Source: Streptomyces coryli
Lineage (GTDB): Bacteria > Actinomycetota > Actinomycetes > Streptomycetales > Streptomycetaceae
DNA: 35,998 bases
Direction: 5' to 3'
Assembly (NCBI RefSeq): GCF_011044975.1
Contig: NZ_JAAKZV010000060.1
Coordinates: 1 to 35,998 of the forward strand
A model generated the notes under the pieces. That model was given only the letters and a program-made list of their open reading frames with translations, was not told the origin of the DNA and did no database searches. Numbering within the stretch: the stretch's first letter is position 1; every line of letters starts with the position of its first letter. Shown in pieces: positions 23,764 to 31,156 of this stretch. Made by a program: the position numbers and the translations under genes.

Positions 23764-25311
23764 ATGGGTAAGCGACGCGCGCCCAAGCGCACTGCCGGCC
23801 GCCGGATCATGACCACCGCCGCTGCGACCACCATCATGGGTGGCTCGGTCATCCTGTCGAGCACAGCCGCCATCGCGGCGGACAACCCGGAGCCGACGGC
23901 GAGCCAGGAGACGGCGGCGACGCTGCCGGACACGCCGCGGACGTATGAGGCGCTGCAGGCCGTGGTGGATGCGGCGGTCAAGGACGGGCCCCACGCCCGG
24001 ATGACCCACCACGTCAGCCAGGCGAAGCAGGCGGCCGGCGCCGGGGACACGGAGAAGGCGCACCAGGAGCTCGCGAGCCTTGCCACGCTCGCCGGCAATA
24101 CGCCGATGGACGCCGGCTACCGCCAGGTGATCATCGCCGGTGCCAAGCAGCTGCAGACCCAGCTGCCCCCGGTCGAGCTGCCGAAGCCGGTCCCGGACAC
24201 CCCGAAGACGTACGAGGAGCTGCGGGCCGCGCTGGACAAGGCACTTGAGCTCCAGCACGTATCGCATGGCGATCACGGCCGGATGGCGTCGCAGCTGAGC
24301 CGGGCGCAGAAGGCCGCCGACGCAGGCGACCCGGGCAAGGCGTACGAGGAGCTCAAGAGCCTTGGCGAGCATGCCGCCCGCGCGGTCCACGACGAGACGT
24401 ACCGCACGCTCATCGTGGACGGCGCCAAGAACCTGCGGGAGCAGCTGCCGCCGGTCGAGCTGCCGGAGCCGATAAGGACCCCGCGCAGCTACCAGGACAT
24501 GCGCGACCTGCTGAACAAGGCGCACGGCAAGGGGCACTTGGACAAGACCGAGCTCGGCCGGATGACCTACCGGGTCACCCAGGCGGAGACGGCCGAGAAG
24601 GCCGGGGACAAGGACACGGCGTACGAGCGGCTGCAGGCCGTCATCAAGACCGCCGGTGTGGTGACGGACGAGGCCTACCGCCAGTCGCTCGTGGACGGTG
24701 CCAAGTACCTGCAGGAGCGGCTGAACCTGGAGGAACTGCCGCAGCCGATCATGACGCCGCACAGCTACAAGCAGCTGCTGGCCGTCCTGGGCGAGGCGAA
24801 GGAGAAGGGCCACCTCTCCGACGGCGACCACCAGCACCTGGCGAAGCTCGTCCGCGAGGCGCGTAAGGCCAAGGTCGGCGGCGACCCGGAGAAGGCGTTC
24901 GACAAGCTCGAGAGCGTGATCAAGGACGCCACGAAGGTGACGGACGCGGCGTACCGCCAGGCCACCGTCGACGGCGCCAAGTACCTGCAGAGCAAGCTGC
25001 CGGAGACCGACCCGGGCACGGACCCCGGCACCGACCCGGGCCACGGTGGCGACCACGGCAACGGCGGCGACCACGGCAACGACGCCGGCTCCGGTTCGAA
25101 GCCCGGCGCGAACAACGGCAACGGAACCGGCAACGGCAACGGAACCGGCACCTCCATCCAGACCACCGCCACCAAGCCCACCACCGGCGACCTCGCCCAC
25201 ACCGGCACCGACGGCACCGCCGCCCTCATCGGCGGCGCCGCCACCCTCACCGCCCTCGGCGCGGCCGCCGCAGCGTACGCCGCCCGCCGCCGCGTACGCC
25301 TGCCGCAGTAA
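23764..25311 (+). CDS. LAxTG sortase-anchored protein with four tandem helical repeats
   Basis: A 515-residue surface protein. A long basic signal peptide (1-39) precedes four tandem modules of about 82 residues at 57-135, 146-228, 239-320 and 331-412, spaced 89-93 apart. Each has a T-P-x-S/T-Y-x-x-L opening, a central A-x-x-A-G-D-x-x-K-A-Y-x-x-L helix, and the closing A-Y-R-Q-x-x-V-D-G-A-K-Y-L-Q-x-x-L. The central motif recalls FIMAH-type helical domains, but I do not claim that family. A DPGTDPGTDPG and Gly/Asn/Asp linker (415-470) leads to LAHTG (477-481), a hydrophobic helix and ARRR. The ATG at 23764 follows an AAAGGGG site. The frame reaches back to 23641 without a signal-peptide-like start. 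Function unknown; a cell-wall stalk or adhesin is plausible. Confidence 0.88.
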   Translation: MGKRRAPKRTAGRRIMTTAAATTIMGGSVILSSTAAIAADNPEPTASQETAATLPDTPRTYEALQAVVDAAVKDGPHARMTHHVSQAKQAAGAGDTEKAHQELASLATLAGNTPMDAGYRQVIIAGAKQLQTQLPPVELPKPVPDTPKTYEELRAALDKALELQHVSHGDHGRMASQLSRAQKAADAGDPGKAYEELKSLGEHAARAVHDETYRTLIVDGAKNLREQLPPVELPEPIRTPRSYQDMRDLLNKAHGKGHLDKTELGRMTYRVTQAETAEKAGDKDTAYERLQAVIKTAGVVTDEAYRQSLVDGAKYLQERLNLEELPQPIMTPHSYKQLLAVLGEAKEKGHLSDGDHQHLAKLVREARKAKVGGDPEKAFDKLESVIKDATKVTDAAYRQATVDGAKYLQSKLPETDPGTDPGTDPGHGGDHGNGGDHGNDAGSGSKPGANNGNGTGNGNGTGTSIQTTATKPTTGDLAHTGTDGTAALIGGAATLTALGAAAAAYAARRRVRLPQ

Positions 25312-25322
25312 GCGGTAGCCCG

Positions 25323-25377
25323 CCCGGGCACGGGCCTACGCGGCGTGCGCAACGTCACGTAGGCCCGCTGTCCCGGG
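25323..25377 (+). terminator. Extended hairpin after the repeat-protein gene
   Basis: CGGGCCTACG (25331-25340) pairs with CGTAGGCCCG (25358-25367), and the flanking CCCGGG (25323-25328) with CCCGGG (25372-25377) extends it. There is no U-tract. Confidence 0.65.
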
Positions 25378-25395
25378 GCGCTCTACCATCGTTGC

Positions 25396-25415
25396 GTTAC
25401 TTAACGGTAGTTAGC
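25396..25415. promoter_or_regulatory. AT-rich imperfect palindrome before the acyl-CoA dehydrogenase gene
   Basis: GTTACTTAACGGTAGTTAGC is partly symmetric around its centre (about 12 of 20 positions) and is the only AT-rich patch in the region, 25 bp before the start codon. It looks like a TetR-type operator, as often found before fatty-acid degradation genes. Confidence 0.4.
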
Positions 25416-25439
25416 AGGCAGCGTGGAGTGGAGAGAGCC

Positions 25440-26597
25440 TTGGCAGGACAGCCCGAATTCGACCTGTACCGGCCGGCCGAGGAGCACGACATGCTCCGGG
25501 ACGCCGTGCGCTCGCTCGCCGAGGCGAAGATCGCCCCGTTCGCGGCCGAGGTCGACGAGGAGGCCCGCTTCCCGCGGGAGGCGCTGGCTGCCCTCGTAGC
25601 GAATGACCTGCACGCCGTGCACGTACCCGAGACGTACGGCGGCAGCGGCGCCGACGCGCTCGCCACCGTCATCGTGATCGAGGAGGTGGCCCGCGTCTGC
25701 GGCTCCTCCTCGCTGATCCCGGCCGTCAACAAGCTGGGCTCGCTGCCGGTCATCCTCTCCGGCTCCGAGGAGCTGAAGAAGCAGTACCTGAGCCCGCTGG
25801 CCAAGGGCGACGGAATGTTCTCGTACTGCCTCAGCGAGCCGGACGCCGGCTCGGACGCGGCGGGCATGAAGACCCGCGCGGTGCGCGACGGCGACCACTA
25901 CATCCTCAACGGCGTGAAGCGCTGGATCACCAACGCCGGTGAGTCCGAGTACTACACGGTGATGGCCGTCACCGACCCGGAGAAGCGCAGCAAGGGCATC
26001 TCCGCCTTCGTCGTCGAGAAGAGCGACGAGGGCGTCTCCTTCGGCGCCCCGGAGAAGAAGCTCGGCATCAAGGGCTCGCCGACCCGCGAGGTCTACCTCG
26101 ACAACGTCCGTATCCCCGCGGACCGGATGATCGGCGCCGAGGGCACCGGCTTCGCCACGGCGATGAAGACCCTCGACCACACCCGCATCACCATCGCCGC
26201 CCAGGCGCTGGGCATCGCCCAGGGCGCGCTCGACTACGCCAAGGGCTATGTCAAGGAGCGCAAGCAGTTCGGCAAGCCGATCGCCGACTTCCAGGGCATC
26301 CAGTTCATGCTCGCCGACATGGCGATGAAGGTCTCCGCCGCCCGCGCCCTGACCTACCAGGCCGCCGCCGCCTCCGAGCGGGTCGACGCCGACCTGACGT
26401 ACCTGGGCGCGGCCGCGAAGTGCTTCGCCTCGGACATCGCCATGGAGGTCACCACGGACGCGGTCCAGCTCCTCGGCGGCTACGGCTACACCCGCGACTA
26501 CCCGGTGGAGCGGATGATGCGGGACGCCAAGATCACCCAGATCTACGAGGGCACCAACCAGGTCCAGCGCATCGTGATGGCGCGCAACCTGCCGTAA
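25440..26597 (+). CDS. Acyl-CoA dehydrogenase
   Basis: A 385-residue FAD-dependent acyl-CoA dehydrogenase that introduces the alpha-beta double bond in beta-oxidation or amino-acid catabolism. The N-terminal helical domain is followed by the FAD/substrate segment Y-C-L-S-E-P-D-A-G-S-D-A (129-140). R-K-Q-F-G-K-P (274-280, E-R-K-Q-F-G-K-P) and the C-terminal G-G-Y-G-Y-T-R-D-Y-P-V-E-R-M-M-R-D-A-K (346-364) follow. The catalytic base is E370 in Q-I-Y-E-G-T-N-Q. Length and motifs match short-chain acyl-CoA dehydrogenases. The TTG at 25440 was chosen because GGAGAGAG lies just upstream and the protein then starts like its relatives. A strong terminator follows. From memory it corresponds to S. coelicolor SCO3051. 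Confidence 0.95.
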   Translation: MAGQPEFDLYRPAEEHDMLRDAVRSLAEAKIAPFAAEVDEEARFPREALAALVANDLHAVHVPETYGGSGADALATVIVIEEVARVCGSSSLIPAVNKLGSLPVILSGSEELKKQYLSPLAKGDGMFSYCLSEPDAGSDAAGMKTRAVRDGDHYILNGVKRWITNAGESEYYTVMAVTDPEKRSKGISAFVVEKSDEGVSFGAPEKKLGIKGSPTREVYLDNVRIPADRMIGAEGTGFATAMKTLDHTRITIAAQALGIAQGALDYAKGYVKERKQFGKPIADFQGIQFMLADMAMKVSAARALTYQAAAASERVDADLTYLGAAAKCFASDIAMEVTTDAVQLLGGYGYTRDYPVERMMRDAKITQIYEGTNQVQRIVMARNLP

Positions 26598-26609
26598 CGG
26601 CGCACGCAG

Positions 26610-26638
26610 AAGGGCCGGGTCCGCTGGACCCGGCCCTT
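26610..26638. terminator. Strong intrinsic terminator between convergent genes
   Basis: AAGGGCCGGGTCC-GCT-GGACCCGGCCCTT is a perfect 13-bp stem followed by TTTT on the plus strand. It ends the acyl-CoA dehydrogenase transcript and can also stop the convergent LCP transcript. Confidence 0.92.
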
Positions 26639-26662
26639 TTCGCGTATCAGCGCGTCACCGCG

Positions 26663-27862
26663 TCACTTGTCGGTGACGGTGACCTTCTCGTCGTTCTTCA
26701 CCTGCTCCAGCAGCTGCTTCGCCTTCGCCTCGTCCCACTTCAGGACCGAGCCCGCGCCCGGCATGTTGCCGCCAGGGACGGTGGGCAGGTTCAGCGAGTT
26801 GCCGTCGCCGCCGTTCACGGACTTCATCGCCATGAACATCTTCAGCAGCGTGTAAGGCCCGTTGTCCTTGTCCACGACCAGCGTGTCCAGGCCCGCACCC
26901 ATGGTCGGGTAGAGGCTGAACGGGTTCATGATCGTGCCCGGGCTCGCCGCCTTCTTCGCGATGGCGTTGAGCAGCTTCTGCTGGTTCTTGGTACGGCCCA
27001 GGTCGCCGTCCGCGAGCGCGTAGCGGTTACGGGCCATGGCCAGCGCCTGCTCGCCGTTGAGGTCCTGGCAGCCGGCCTTGAAGTCGGCGCCGGAGTTCTT
27101 GTCCTTGATCGGCTTGTCGAAGCACATCTCGACGCCGCCGAGCTCGTCCACGATGTTCGCGAAGCCGCCGAAGCCGATCTCCGCGTAGTGGTCCATCTTC
27201 AGGCCGGTGTTGTACTCGATGGTGCGCACGAGAAGGCCGGGACCGTCCTGCGAGTACGCAGAGTTGATCTTGTTCTTGGTCGCCGGGTACTGCTTGCCGC
27301 TCTCCGAGCCCTTGAAGGCCGGGATCGTCACGTACCAGTCACGCGGGATGGAGATCAGCGTGTTCCCGTTGTCGCCCTCGTGCAGGATCATCATCGAGTC
27401 GGTGCGGTTGCCCTCGGACGAGCCGGTGTGCAGGCGCTTCTTGTCCTCGTCGGACAGGCCCGCGCGGCTGTCGGAGCCGACGATCAGGGTGTTGGTGCCC
27501 TCGCTGGAAGGACGGTCCTCGACCTTGCTGAGGTCGACCTCCTTGCGCATCTTGCTGTCGGCCCAGAAGTACGTGCCGAGCGAGACGGCGAGCACCACGA
27601 CGAGCAGCGTGATGAGGCCTATCTTGATCCGCTTGCCCCAGTTCGGGGCGCGGCGCGGCCCTGCGTCGTACTGGTCGGGGCCGCGGCCACCGCCGCCGCC
27701 GTAGACCTGTCCCTCGTTGTAACCGTCGTCATACCGTCCGTAGTCATGCTGCGGCGGCACGCCTGGCCGCTGCGTCGGCATGACGCGCGTGGGCTCCGGC
27801 TGCGGGCGCTGCCCACTCCGGTCCCTGCGGTTGTCGTTCCATGCATCCGGCCAGTCGTTCAT
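26663..27862 (-). CDS. LCP family glycopolymer-attachment protein (no LytR_C domain)
   Basis: A 399-residue LCP protein. The cytoplasmic tail (1-77) is rich in Pro, Gly, Tyr and Asp. A transmembrane helix (80-98) anchors the extracellular LCP domain, which has I-V-G-S-D-S-R-A-G (127-135), D-S-M-M-I-L-H, S-I-P-R-D-W-Y-V, and N-S-A-Y-S-Q-D-G-P-G-L. It also has M-D-H-Y-A-E-I, and A-R-N-R-Y-A-L-A-D-G-D-L-G-R-T-K-N-Q-Q with the binding-site arginines. It has two extracellular cysteines, one in V-E-M-C and one in A-G-C-Q-D-L-N-G-E-Q, well placed to pair across the active-site loop. ATG at 27860-27862. Divergent from the thioesterase gene. It shares the LCP core with five other proteins in this window but ends without the C-terminal LytR_C domain of three of them. 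Confidence 0.93.
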   Translation of the reverse strand: MNDWPDAWNDNRRDRSGQRPQPEPTRVMPTQRPGVPPQHDYGRYDDGYNEGQVYGGGGGRGPDQYDAGPRRAPNWGKRIKIGLITLLVVVLAVSLGTYFWADSKMRKEVDLSKVEDRPSSEGTNTLIVGSDSRAGLSDEDKKRLHTGSSEGNRTDSMMILHEGDNGNTLISIPRDWYVTIPAFKGSESGKQYPATKNKINSAYSQDGPGLLVRTIEYNTGLKMDHYAEIGFGGFANIVDELGGVEMCFDKPIKDKNSGADFKAGCQDLNGEQALAMARNRYALADGDLGRTKNQQKLLNAIAKKAASPGTIMNPFSLYPTMGAGLDTLVVDKDNGPYTLLKMFMAMKSVNGGDGNSLNLPTVPGGNMPGAGSVLKWDEAKAKQLLEQVKNDEKVTVTDK

Positions 27863-27991
27863 GCCGTGAAGTCTGCCTTGCTCGGCGTGTCGGCTGGAAG
27901 TGGGGTTCTGAATCGGGCAGAGACTGTGGCGAACCTGATGCAGAGCAGGCCAAATATGTCGCTCTGCGGGTCTGTGCATAAGCTGACCGTC

Positions 27992-28504
27992 ATGAACACC
28001 AAGCCCACCGAGGCTTCCCGTACGACCCTGTCCCACATCATGACGGGGAACGACACCAACCTCCTCGGCACCGTCCACGGCGGTGTGGTCATGAAGCTCG
28101 TCGACGACACCGCGGGCGCGGTGGCGGGGCGGCACTCGGAGGGGCCCGCGGTGACGGTCTCGATGGACGAGATGGTCTTCCTGGAGCCGGTACGGGTCGG
28201 GGACCTGCTGCATGTAAAAGCCCAGGTCAACTGGACCGGATCGTCCTCGATGGAGATCGGGGTGCGGGTGCTGGCGGAGCGCTGGAACGAATCGACCCCC
28301 GCCAAGCACGTGGCCAGCGCCTACCTGGTGTTCGTGGCCGTCGACGAGGAGGGCAAGCCACGCCCTGTCCCGCAGGCGGAGCCGCAGACCGGCGAGGACC
28401 GCCGCCGCCGGCAGGAGGCCCAGATCCGCCGCACCCACCGCCTGGCCCGCCGCCGCGCGATTCAGGAGCTGCGCGCCAAGCGGACCGCCGAGGGCATGGA
28501 CTGA
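27992..28504 (+). CDS. Hotdog-fold acyl-CoA thioesterase (YciA/Acot-like)
   Basis: A 170-residue 4HBT-family protein expected to hydrolyse acyl-CoA esters. The hotdog helix motif N-L-L-G-T-V-H-G-G-V-V-M-K-L-V-D-D-T-A-G (23-42) contains the usual histidine-glycine-glycine and acidic residues. S-M-D-E-M-V-F-L-E-P-V-R-V-G-D-L (57-72) is typical of YciA and BFIT-type thioesterases. The C-terminal 35 residues are strongly basic and look like a tail that could bind nucleic acid or membrane. The ATG at 27992 was chosen; an upstream in-frame ATG exists, but without a good ribosome site. It is convergent with an LCP gene, with only 3 bp between the stop codons. Confidence 0.92.
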   Translation: MNTKPTEASRTTLSHIMTGNDTNLLGTVHGGVVMKLVDDTAGAVAGRHSEGPAVTVSMDEMVFLEPVRVGDLLHVKAQVNWTGSSSMEIGVRVLAERWNESTPAKHVASAYLVFVAVDEEGKPRPVPQAEPQTGEDRRRRQEAQIRRTHRLARRRAIQELRAKRTAEGMD

Positions 28505-28507
28505 CCG

Positions 28508-29923
28508 CTACTTGCAGGTCACCTGGTCGCCCGAGACCGCCGAGAACTCACCGAAGGCCTCCGCGTCCAGCACCGGGTCCGCCGGGCGGACCGGGGCGAC
28601 CTTCTTGAAGTTCTTGCCGAGTGTGACCTGCATCACCGGGCCCTGGCCCGGCTCCTCGCGTAGCACCGAGCCCGGCAGGGCGGCCTGCAGGGAGCGGGCC
28701 GACTGGTCGTGGGCCGGGTCGTAGGAGATCACCGTGCGCTTCTCGTCGGCGTCCGCATTGTCCGGCGGCCCTGCGATGAAGCCGGCCTTCGTCAGATCGG
28801 CCACCGCCTTGCCGGCCAGACCAGAGCGCCCGGTGCCGTTGCGCACCGCCACCTGGATCTGCTGCGGGGGCACCTCGACGAGGCGGGGCTGAGGGCCCTT
28901 CGGGCGCTGCATCAGCAGCGGCTCGTCGGCGCGGATCTTGGCGAAGAGGTTGTCGGCCTTCTTCGTGTCCCACTTGACCGTCTCGCCGACCTCCGGCACC
29001 TGGAAGTTCTCGTCCGCGATCGGCACCGTCGCGAACTCCGAGGACTTCGGCGAGAAGTCCCGCATCGCCTCGCCCAGCGACACCATCGACTCGCTGGAGA
29101 AGCCGGCATCGGCCCGTACGGACCCCAGCACCGTCGAGCTGACCTCCCGGAACTTCGCCGGGTTCAACAGCCCGCCGGTGCCGCTGAGCTTCGCGATGAC
29201 GGCGGCCATGAAGCGCTGCTGGCGCTTCATCCGGCTGAGGTCGGAGGCGCCGTCGACGTGCCGGGCGCGGACGTACTGCAGCGCCTCGCCGCCCTTCAGC
29301 GTCGAGGTGCCGGCGGGGAGGTCGAGCCCGGAGTGCGAGTCCTTGAGCGGGCGCGCGGTGCAGACGTCCACGCCGCCGATGACGTCGACCGTCTTCATGA
29401 AGGCGGAGAAGTCGATCTCCAGGTAGTGGTCGATGTGCACGCCGGTCAGCCGCTCGACCGAGCGGATCGTGAGCGGCGGACCGCCGTGCCCGTACGCCGA
29501 ATTGAGCTTGCCGGGGTGGGCGGCCAGCTCCTCGCCGAGGTCGTGGTTGGTGTGCGGCGGGAACTTCACGTACGTATCGCGGGGGATGGAGATGACGCTG
29601 GCGCGGCGGCGGTCGCCGGAGACGTGCACCAGCATGAGCGTGTCGGTGCAGTTGCAGGGCGCGCCGCCCAGCCGGTACTTCGCCTTCTCCGCGGCCGTGA
29701 CGCTGTCCCGCCGGTCGACGCCGGCGAGCAGGAAGTTCATGCCCCTGCCGTGCTGCTGCGGGCGGTTGTCGAGGCCGTCGAAGGCGTCCACCCGGTCGAT
29801 CTTGTGGCCCAGGGTGCCGAGCAGCAGATGCCCCGCACCCCCGAGTACCAGCAGTGCCAGCGAGAGACCGGTGGCGAGCCGGAGCCCCCACCTAGGGCCG
29901 GGTGGACGGGACGGCGCGGTCAA
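28508..29923 (-). CDS. LCP family protein with C-terminal LytR_C domain
   Basis: A 471-residue LCP protein. A short N-terminal tail and transmembrane helix (14-36) precede the LCP domain with L-L-A-G-V-D-R-R-D, T-D-T-L-M-L-V-H, S-I-P-R-D-T-Y-V, N-S-A-Y-G-H-G-G-P, I-D-H-Y-L-E-I and Y-V-R-A-R-H-V-D-G-x-S-D-L-S-R-M-K-R-Q-Q. A LytR_C domain follows (about 348-437, V-A-V-R-N-G-T-G-R-S-G-L-A). Four extracellular cysteines are present: P-C-N-C, V-D-V-C and the C-terminal T-C-K. The TTG at 29921-29923 is preceded by GGGGAGG at 7 nt, much better than the in-frame start at 29959. Read towards the thioesterase, with a 3-bp gap, so the transcripts probably overlap. Confidence 0.93.
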   Translation of the reverse strand: MTAPSRPPGPRWGLRLATGLSLALLVLGGAGHLLLGTLGHKIDRVDAFDGLDNRPQQHGRGMNFLLAGVDRRDSVTAAEKAKYRLGGAPCNCTDTLMLVHVSGDRRRASVISIPRDTYVKFPPHTNHDLGEELAAHPGKLNSAYGHGGPPLTIRSVERLTGVHIDHYLEIDFSAFMKTVDVIGGVDVCTARPLKDSHSGLDLPAGTSTLKGGEALQYVRARHVDGASDLSRMKRQQRFMAAVIAKLSGTGGLLNPAKFREVSSTVLGSVRADAGFSSESMVSLGEAMRDFSPKSSEFATVPIADENFQVPEVGETVKWDTKKADNLFAKIRADEPLLMQRPKGPQPRLVEVPPQQIQVAVRNGTGRSGLAGKAVADLTKAGFIAGPPDNADADEKRTVISYDPAHDQSARSLQAALPGSVLREEPGQGPVMQVTLGKNFKKVAPVRPADPVLDAEAFGEFSAVSGDQVTCK

Positions 29924-30043
29924 CGAGAATCCTCCCCAGGAGCCGGTGCGCGGCAGCACAGACCGTCAAAGCTATGTATGCCCGTCCCCCGGCAGGTGGC
30001 AGCGCGCCTGGGCATCCCCCGTTCGCGGTAACGTGGCGTGGAT

Positions 30044-31093
30044 ATGAACGCGACAGACCACCACGACCAGGCACAGCAGCCGCCGGCCGTTTCCGTGATC
30101 ATGCCGGTGCTCAATGAGGAGCGGCATCTGCGGCATGCCGTCGAGGCCATCCTGGAGCAGGAGTACCCGGGTGAGCTGGAGGTGGTGATCGCCATCGGCC
30201 CGTCCAAGGACCGCACGGAGGAGATCGCCGCCGAGCTGGTCGCCGAGACTGCGTCCCATTCCTGGGGCCGGGTGCATACGGTGCCGAACCCCACGGGCCG
30301 CACCCCCGCCGCGCTCAACGCCGCCATCAAGGCCTCCCGGCACCCCATCGTGGTGCGGGTCGACGGCCACGGGATGCTCTCGCCGGGCTACATCGCCACC
30401 GCGGTGCGGCTGCTGGACGAGACCGGCGCGATGAACGTCGGCGGCATCATGCACGCCGAGGGCGAGAACGACTGGGAGCGGGCCGTCGCGGCCGCCATGA
30501 CGTCGAAGATCGGCGTCGGCAACGCCGCCTTCCACACCGGCGGCGAAGCCGCCCCGGCCGAGACGGTCTACCTGGGCGTCTTCCGCCGCGAGGCGCTCGA
30601 GCAGCAGGGCGGATACAACGAGGAGTTCATCCGCGCCCAGGACTGGGAGCTGAACTACCGCATCCGCGAGGCCGGCGGCCTGATCTGGTTCTCGCCGGAG
30701 CTGCGGGTCTCGTACCGGCCGCGGCCCTCGGTCAAGGCGCTGGCCAAGCAGTACAAGGACTACGGCAAGTGGCGCCACGTCGTCGCGCGCTACCACTCCG
30801 GCTCGATCAACCTGCGCTACCTCGCGCCCCCGGCCGCCGTCCTCGGCATCGCCGCGGGCCTCGTGATCGGCGCCGTCCTCACCCCGTGGGGCTGGATCAT
30901 CCCCGGCGGCTACCTGGCGGCCATCGCCGCGGGCTCCGTACCGGCGGGCAAGGGCCTGTCGGCGAAGGCCCGCGCGCAGATCCCGGTGGCCCTGGCCACA
31001 ATGCACATGTCCTGGGGCTGGGGCTTCCTCACCAGCCCGAAGAAGCTGGCCAGAAAGGTCATCGCCAGCCGCCGGCCCGCCGTGAAGGCGTAG
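30044..31093 (+). CDS. GT2 family glycosyltransferase (ExoA-like)
   Basis: A 349-residue membrane-attached glycosyltransferase likely building a surface glycopolymer. The nucleotide-sugar domain begins V-S-V-I-M-P-V-L-N-E-E (16-26). The donor and metal region includes D107 in V-V-R-V-D-G-H-G, G-R-T-P-A-A-L-N-A-A (85-94), and the acceptor-side D-W-E-L-N-Y-R-I (200-207). The order of motifs matches ExoA-like succinoglycan transferases. Two hydrophobic segments near the C-terminus (about 260-280 and 282-300) should insert in the membrane. A GTG two codons upstream (30038) is an alternative start; a -10-like TAACGT at 30029-30034 favours a nearly leaderless ATG. It is surrounded by LCP genes, which fits polymer synthesis plus attachment. 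The sugar is unknown. Confidence 0.92.
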   Translation: MNATDHHDQAQQPPAVSVIMPVLNEERHLRHAVEAILEQEYPGELEVVIAIGPSKDRTEEIAAELVAETASHSWGRVHTVPNPTGRTPAALNAAIKASRHPIVVRVDGHGMLSPGYIATAVRLLDETGAMNVGGIMHAEGENDWERAVAAAMTSKIGVGNAAFHTGGEAAPAETVYLGVFRREALEQQGGYNEEFIRAQDWELNYRIREAGGLIWFSPELRVSYRPRPSVKALAKQYKDYGKWRHVVARYHSGSINLRYLAPPAAVLGIAAGLVIGAVLTPWGWIIPGGYLAAIAAGSVPAGKGLSAKARAQIPVALATMHMSWGWGFLTSPKKLARKVIASRRPAVKA

Positions 31094-31110
31094 GGCCGCG
31101 CACAAACACC

Positions 31111-31142
31111 TCGGGGCCGGCACCACACGGTGCCGGCCCCGA
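31111..31142. terminator. Hairpin between convergent GT2 and LCP genes
   Basis: A perfect 14-bp stem (31111-31124 with 31129-31142, TCGGGGCCGGCACC on the left arm) with an ACAC loop lies between two convergent stop codons and can serve both. Confidence 0.9.
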
Positions 31143-31156
31143 AGCTTTGCCTCACA

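Noticed and set aside
26420-27991. Large plus-strand frame fused in front of the thioesterase
   Set aside because: It is antisense to a clear LCP gene and crosses an intrinsic terminator; the thioesterase begins at 27992.
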